Shown: one piece after another, positions 59,122-62,803 of the stretch
Layout of the letters: each line of letters begins with the position of its first letter
Position numbering within the stretch: the stretch's first letter is position 1
Made by a program: the position numbers and the translations under genes
Source of the DNA: JAIOTH01 sp964486685
GTDB taxonomy: Bacteria > Patescibacteriota > Patescibacteriia > UBA1558 > S5-K13
Assembly: GCA_964486685.1 (NCBI GenBank)
Contig: CAZAOE010000004.1
Location: forward strand, 1-62,803
Direction: 5' to 3'
Length of the DNA: 62,803 nucleotides
The notes under the pieces: model-generated
Seen by the model: only the letters and a program-made list of their open reading frames with translations
Database searches by the model: none
What the model was told of the DNA's origin: nothing

Positions 59122-59139
59122 ATTTAAATTTATTAATAT

Positions 59140-59270
59140 AACCCCTCTTAATCTCCCCTTGGTAAGGGGAGAATGGTTGGTAGACAACCCATATTTGTCT
59201 CCCCTTGCTTGCCCTGAGCGAAGTCCCGTTTAGTGGGACGACGTCGAGGGAGTAAGGGGAGAATAATTAA
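59140..59270. repeat. C-rich nested palindromes upstream of the DUF559 gene
   Basis: CTCCCCTTGGTAAGGGGAG (about 59153-59171), then CTCCCCTTGCTTG ... AGTAAGGGGAG enclosing CCCTGAGCGAAGTC-cccg..-GACGTCGAGGG with an inner GTCCCGTTTAGTGGGAC. Three palindromes are nested in one another. Confidence 0.65.
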
Positions 59271-59276
59271 AATTTA

Positions 59277-60470
59277 CTAACTATTAAACTTTTTATAATT
59301 TTTTTCTAAGGCCTTTAATGCTGGTAATTCATTTCCTGCTAAAAATTCTAAAGAAGCACCTCCGCCTGTGGAAACATGCGTCATTTTTTCTTCTAAGCCC
59401 AAACTTTCTATAGCACTAGCTGTGTCCCCTCCTCCTATAATTTTAACAGCTTTTAAATTAGAAATAAAATTGGCTATGGATCTGGTGCCTGCAGAAAAAT
59501 TAGTCCATTCAAAAACTCCCAAAGTACCAGCCCAGACAATAGTTTGGGCATCTGTTAATATTTCTTCATAATTAGTAATGGTCTGAGGACCAATATCTAA
59601 AATCGTTTTTTCCGCAGGAATGTCTTTTATATCAATAATTTCAAACTTGGATTGGCTATCAAATTTATTAGCCACTACTAAGTCCTCGGGTAAAATAATT
59701 TTATCTGCATGAGTATTAATAATTTTTTTAGCAAATTCCAAGGTCTTTTGGTCAAATTTAGAAAACCCAATATTGACACCTTGTGCTTTTAAAAATGTAT
59801 TAGCTAAAACCCCGCCAATTAAAAATTTGTCAACTCTGTCCATTAATAATTCTATTACTCCTATTTTATCTGATTTTACCCCACCAATAATAGCATAAAA
59901 GGGCTGGACAGGGTTTTTTATAACTTGATTTAAATTTTCTACTTCATTTTGGACAATAAAACCAGCGCAACTAGGAATAAATTTTTGAATACCGGCAATA
60001 GAAGCGTAATTACGATGGGCCTGGCCAAAACAATCAAAAACAAAAATATCTGCATAATCAGCTAACTTTTTAGCGTAGTCATCGGAATTTTTAATTTCAC
60101 CTGGATCAAATTGAATATTTTCCAACATAATAATTTCCCCAAATTTCATTTCTTTAATAGCCAGTTTAACATCATTTCCTAAAACATCATCTAATTTTTT
60201 TACTGGTTTTTGAATAATTTCTGATAAAGTTTGAGCAATTTTATCAACTCTTAATTTTTCTATTATTTCCCCTTGGGGTCGACCAAAATGAGTAGCAATA
60301 ATAAGTTTAACATTTTGGTCTAAAAGATAATTAATGGTCTTTAATGATTTTTTTATTCGCCAATTATTTAATATATTTCCTTGCTCATCAATGGGCAAAT
60401 TAAAATCTACGCGGAGTAAAACCCTCTTATTTTTAAAATCAAAATCTTTTAATGTTTTAAATTTATACAT
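59277..60470 (-). CDS. pgk: Phosphoglycerate kinase
   Basis: Transfers phosphate between 1,3-bisphosphoglycerate and ADP. About 397 residues from the ATG complementary to 60468-60470 (MYKFKTLKDF); an in-frame ATG further upstream lies inside the leader hairpin. RVDFNLPIDEQGN (about 20-32), THFGRPQG (about 58-65), GGVKSDKIGVIELL (about 189-202), WAGTLGVFEW and IIGGGDTASAIE match the family. Genes in order on this strand are pgk, DUF559, eno and gpmI. Confidence 0.95.
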   Translation of the reverse strand: MYKFKTLKDFDFKNKRVLLRVDFNLPIDEQGNILNNWRIKKSLKTINYLLDQNVKLIIATHFGRPQGEIIEKLRVDKIAQTLSEIIQKPVKKLDDVLGNDVKLAIKEMKFGEIIMLENIQFDPGEIKNSDDYAKKLADYADIFVFDCFGQAHRNYASIAGIQKFIPSCAGFIVQNEVENLNQVIKNPVQPFYAIIGGVKSDKIGVIELLMDRVDKFLIGGVLANTFLKAQGVNIGFSKFDQKTLEFAKKIINTHADKIILPEDLVVANKFDSQSKFEIIDIKDIPAEKTILDIGPQTITNYEEILTDAQTIVWAGTLGVFEWTNFSAGTRSIANFISNLKAVKIIGGGDTASAIESLGLEEKMTHVSTGGGASLEFLAGNELPALKALEKNYKKFNS

Positions 60471-60543
60471 CCCATTAGCCCCGTTTAGAGATAAATCCAT
60501 CACCAAATTTTAAATTTGGTGATGGGATAAATCTCTAACGGGG
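60468..60543 (-). promoter_or_regulatory. Start-codon leader structure of pgk
   Basis: On the mRNA strand, CCCCGTTAGAGATTTATCCC and the mirrored ATCTCTAAACGGGG form a 65-base near-perfect hairpin (60479-60543) with CATCACCAAATTT as inner stem. CTAATGGGATG with the start codon follows directly. The first arm CCCGTTAG can also pair with CTAATGGG at the start codon, the same three-arm layout as in aspS, the 21010 kinase and gltX. Confidence 0.55.
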
Positions 60544-60634
60544 TTAGATAATTACTTACCCCCCACCTAATTTTAATAGCTATGAGGTTTTTGATTAATT
60601 ACTCCTGATGCCTAAATTAGGTGTAGGGGTAAAT
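60541..60634 (-). repeat. About 90-bp leader element shared with the 21010 kinase
   Basis: On the minus strand CCCCTACACCTAATTTAGGC, then AGGAGTAATTAATCAAAAAC, then AAAATTAGGTGGGGGG is almost identical to 20920-21005. The stems and interior are conserved. Its first part also provides the last codons and the stop of the 61097 gene. Confidence 0.7.
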
Positions 60635-61097
60635 ATTTACTTTGCTTAATAATTTGCAGGGCCTGCTCTGGATCATTGATAGTTACAAAAAATTTCTTAT
60701 TCTTCTTGGTCTCAATCATTAAACCATCTCCAGTTCTAGCAATATAACCCATAATCCTATGTCTATTAAATCTAACACCATAGCCAAAAAAATTTCCTTT
60801 ACTAGTATCTATAATTATAGATTTAAGATCATTTTTAGCTATTTTGCTTTTAAAAAAACCATAACCAAACTCCAAACCCTCACTAGTAATTTTAAATTTA
60901 AGTTCATAAAAACTTCTAAAAATAAATATATCTACTAAAAAAATAACGCCTAATATAATTCTGGTAATCCAGGGTAAAGGTGGCAATCCCATTCCTGGCG
61001 GACTGATTATTAACAACAATAAGACCAAAGAAGAAAACAAATAAATCGCTGTTAATAAAAAATAGGACTTTTGTTTTTGTTCATGGATGATGTACAT
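60612..61097 (-). CDS. Small membrane protein with PH-like domain
   Basis: A 161-residue protein with two membrane segments (about 12-33 and 43-60) and a C-terminal beta-rich domain: LKFKITSEGLEFGYGFF (about 69-85), DLKSIIIDTSKG, then GDGLMIETKKNKKFFVTI (about 122-139), reminiscent of bacterial PH-like domains. Function unknown. The final residues YLPLHLI and the TAG stop are encoded by the shared leader element at 60541-60634, which suggests that the original end was replaced. Confidence 0.6.
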   Translation of the reverse strand: MYIIHEQKQKSYFLLTAIYLFSSLVLLLLIISPPGMGLPPLPWITRIILGVIFLVDIFIFRSFYELKFKITSEGLEFGYGFFKSKIAKNDLKSIIIDTSKGNFFGYGVRFNRHRIMGYIARTGDGLMIETKKNKKFFVTINDPEQALQIIKQSKYLPLHLI

Positions 61098-61099
61098 AG

Positions 61100-61215
61100 G
61101 GGTTAGGAATTAAGGGATAGGTTGTAGGAAATTAGGGGGTAGGTTTTAGGGAATTGGGGGGTAGGGATTAGGAGGTAGGTTGTAGGGAATTAGAAGGTAG
61201 GGATTAGGAGATTAG
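61100..61215 (+). repeat. Degenerate G-rich tandem repeats
   Basis: About ten units of the type (A)TTAGGRRGTAGGKWTTAGG. Runs of 3-6 G every 8-15 bases could form G-quadruplexes on this strand, just upstream of the minus-strand PH-like gene. Confidence 0.5.
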
Positions 61216-61485
61216 AAAATTGGAGTCGGGTCTAATTTTTACCTTTTACCTTTCCCCTTTTGCCTTTCTACTTACTTAATTTTATCATATTGAGCGTGGA
61301 TTGTCATTTGGGGTGAATGGATTGGTAATGGATAATAGTTTTTTATCTAATAAGATAAGTACTATTTGTTGAAAAATGAATAAATACAAATTCTAAATTT
61401 AGCTTAACTTATTTTAATAAAGTATTGTTTCGTTATATAGTAAAATATAATTATTTTAATTTTGTCTGAAGATATTTTTTCTTTT

Positions 61486-61691
61486 TCTACTTTTTTCTAG
61501 AAAAAAGTAGAGTCCCGCCTGCCAACGCCTGATGCCGTTAGGCTATGGCGGGCAGGCAAAAAGTCGCGCCTGTACAAAAATTTAGACAATTCATCATTAA
61601 GATAAATGAATTTCAATACTCGTCATACTTATTCCTCGTAGAAATTCTATTTGTCTTCATTCGAATTGTATCTAAATTTTTGTAAGGGCGC
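61486..61691 (+). repeat. Dispersed inverted-repeat element, copy B
   Basis: The perfect 26-bp palindrome (TCTACTTTTTT..AAAAAAGTAGA, 61486-61511), then the ends GCGCCTGTACAAAAATTTAG (61566-61585) and CTAAATTTTTGTAAGGGCGC (61672-61691). A GC-rich palindrome with arms GCCTGCC/GGCAGGC (61517-61557) has been inserted between the two parts, compared with copy A. Orientation is opposite to copy A. Confidence 0.65.
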
Positions 61692-61792
61692 TTAAAATAC
61701 AAATACAAAACTATTGTAATAATTATATTTTATTGTTTTAAGCGTTTACAGTGTTTGATGGAGAGCCAAGGGGAGTATATTATAACTTTTTT

Positions 61793-61868
61793 AACCCCTC
61801 CTATCCTCCCCTTGCAAAGGGGAAAAAATTAAGGTAAATAAATCCCCACACTTCAAGAAGTGTGGGGA
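61793..61868. repeat. C-rich palindromes
   Basis: CCCCTCCTATCCTCCCCTTG..CAAAGGGG (about 61795-61822), and CCCCACACTTC-aa-GAAGTGTGGGG (61843-61866). The second is of the same family as the palindrome inside fmt. Confidence 0.6.
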
Positions 61869-61870
61869 TA

Positions 61871-61905
61871 AAAAAAACCGCTGGAATAAAACCAACGGTT
61901 TTTTA
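61871..61905 (-). terminator. Intrinsic terminator (usable in both directions)
   Basis: AACCGCTGG and CCAACGGTT form the stem with one mismatch, with an A-run before and TTTTTT after. It ends the minus-strand gene at 61924. Confidence 0.75.
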
Positions 61906-61923
61906 TCAAATATCAAAATGAAA

Positions 61924-62433
61924 TTATTCTGCTTCTTGAGATTCTATATATTTTTGAATGGCCTGAACTACTTTTCCGTCTTCTTTTAAATCTTCAATAA
62001 AAAGAATATGGTCGCGGTTAATACGCATTTCATCATTAGGACCATGCAATTCATTGCCTAATTTTACCAAAGACAATTCACTTTGTTCTGTTTGGCCTTC
62101 TGTGGCTGGTTGAATGGCTCGAGTAACCTGCAAGTAATAAATATCTTTTAAAGTTACTATGTCAGAATTTTCACGAGAGGTCTGTCCAAAATAAACCTGT
62201 CCATTAGATAAAAATACGGCCTGATATTTGCCAGAAGCTCCGGTCTTATCAATTCCTAAAACATTCCAATTTGTAATTCTAGAAACGGCATATAAACCAG
62301 CCAAAATGATTAAAACCACAATGATTAAAACAATCAACCAGCGTAAAAAACTACCTTTTTTCTTTTTGGAGCTTTCTAGATTGCTTGCTCCTAACGGGGC
62401 AGATTTGATATCTGCAGTCACTTTTTTGTCCAT
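61924..62433 (-). CDS. Single-pass membrane protein of unknown function
   Basis: A 169-residue protein: a cytoplasmic N-terminus with KKKKG, one membrane segment at about 32-53 (WLIVLIIVVLIILAGLYAVS), and an outer domain with YQAVFLSNGQVYFGQTSREN (about 69-88), IVTLKDIYYLQV and ELSLVKLGNELHGPNDEM. That looks like a conserved small beta-rich domain. No family named. AAAGGA 10-15 bases before the ATG may be a weak ribosome site. Confidence 0.65.
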   Translation of the reverse strand: MDKKVTADIKSAPLGASNLESSKKKKGSFLRWLIVLIIVVLIILAGLYAVSRITNWNVLGIDKTGASGKYQAVFLSNGQVYFGQTSRENSDIVTLKDIYYLQVTRAIQPATEGQTEQSELSLVKLGNELHGPNDEMRINRDHILFIEDLKEDGKVVQAIQKYIESQEAE

Positions 62434-62803
62434 AATTCTTTATCCTTTTCCGTCCTCCGAAGCTTTCTTGACCTCCGATTTATCCTCCGAAAATTTATTG
62501 AAGGAGGAAGATTTATCGAAGGAGGTAGCGTAGGAGGGCTTTATTTTTAATTAATTATGTAAATATGCTTTTACCTATCGCCTTTTTTAAAAAGGTGATG
62601 GGTTTATTTTAGCATATTCATTAAATTTTTCAAGTGGAAAACCCCTCTATATCTCCCCTTGGTAAGGGGAGAATGAATCCCTCCGGCCTTTGCCCTTAAC
62701 TCCCTTATCCCCTCACCCCCATCCCCTCTCCACCCCTTTTGTCTCTCAACAAGCTCGAGACATTTCCCCCTATTCAGGGGGAATAGGGAGAGGGGTTAGG
62801 GGT
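62434..62803. repeat. Repeat-filled end of the window, no gene
   Basis: CCTCCGATTTATC..GATTTATCGAAGGAGG (about 62475-62523), then CATCACCTTTTT-type arms (about 62572-62601). C-rich palindromes CTCCCCTTGGTAAGGGGAG (62653-62671) and CCCCTCTCC ... GGAGAGGGG follow, enclosing GTCTCTCAAC..CTCGAGAC. The last one may continue beyond the window. Confidence 0.55.

Larger units (their letters stand above)
61098..61923. other. 826-bp gene-free region of repeats
   Basis: Holds G-rich TTAGGGGGTAGG-type repeats (61100-61215), AT-rich sequence with no feature (about 61270-61480), the inverted-repeat element copy B (61486-61691), C-rich palindromes (about 61793-61867) and a terminator (61871-61905). No coding frame was supported. 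Confidence 0.65.

Noticed and set aside
59110..59187. Longer N-terminus for the DUF559 protein
   Set aside because: The added residues (SPLTKGRLRG) are a translation of the C-rich palindrome; the conserved start is at 59109.

Overview
The window is a stretch of a very AT-rich, compact chromosome. The encoded proteins are heavy in Lys, Asn and Ile, and the operons are short and overlapping. Most genes have no Shine-Dalgarno sequence. TGA, TAA and TAG all end genes here (for example TGA in the ATGA overlap at 34554-34557), so the standard bacterial code applies. The gene content suggests a host-dependent member of the Candidate Phyla Radiation (Patescibacteria, probably Parcubacteria-like): partial glycolysis, a full set of cell-wall enzymes, many aminoacyl-tRNA synthetases, little biosynthesis, small membrane proteins and shortened family versions. 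That placement is inference; no rRNA gene is present to fix it.

Layout. 0.2-16.6 kb, mostly plus strand: a membrane protein, rodA, asnS, ugd, aspS, an unusual histidine-phosphatase plus phosphohistidine swivel-domain pair, a rhuM-type gene between direct repeats, a small winged-helix protein, a YbaK-like protein, scpA-scpB, a D,D-carboxypeptidase, a small membrane transporter-like protein, tpiA and a TPR protein. 16.6-18.4 kb: a damaged tRNA cluster (Thr-GGT, Tyr, Thr-TGT, Trp, plus tRNA fragments) with rpmG and a nonsense-mutated four-helix-bundle gene. 18.4-30.6 kb: PPi-type phosphofructokinase, two PfkB-family kinases, S-adenosylhomocysteine hydrolase, a 751-residue protein with fourteen 63-bp repeats, thpR, a GT26-Nudix fusion, gltX and a LytM peptidase. 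30.6-40.9 kb, minus strand: a Xer recombinase, an NAD-binding dehydrogenase-like protein, the run serS/transglutaminase/DegT/FemAB/FtsQ-like, a cyclophilin lipoprotein, an HD protein and lysS. 41-54.2 kb: an isolated membrane-protein cassette, priA (ATPase motifs lost), def, fmt, glycosyltransferases, mltG, a mannose-1-phosphate guanylyltransferase, a CAP-domain protein behind a likely attenuator, uppP and a PAP2-like protein. 54.6-62.4 kb, minus strand: lower glycolysis (a degenerate gpmI paralogue, gpmI, eno, pgk) with a DUF559 gene between eno and pgk, then two membrane proteins.

How the genes fit together. Two themes dominate: glycolysis with pyrophosphate-type PFK through to enolase, and envelope assembly (RodA, FtsQ-like, FemAB, MltG, UppP, D,D-carboxypeptidase, LytM, GDP-mannose and UDP-glucuronate supply, glycosyltransferases). 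Deformylase and formyltransferase, tRNA editing and five tRNA synthetases cover translation.

The most striking feature lies outside the genes. The intergenic space is packed with several families of short palindromes that nest in one another. Their arms change together between copies, and some lie in frame inside genes (ugd, thpR, fmt), inside a tRNA, or at the start codon. In four leaders (aspS, a PfkB kinase, gltX, pgk) a CCCGTTAGAT arm can pair with an ATCTAAYGGG arm that touches the start codon, and in gltX both arms have changed together. A DUF559 nuclease-like gene sits inside a cluster of C-rich palindromes and is a speculative candidate for a partner of such elements.
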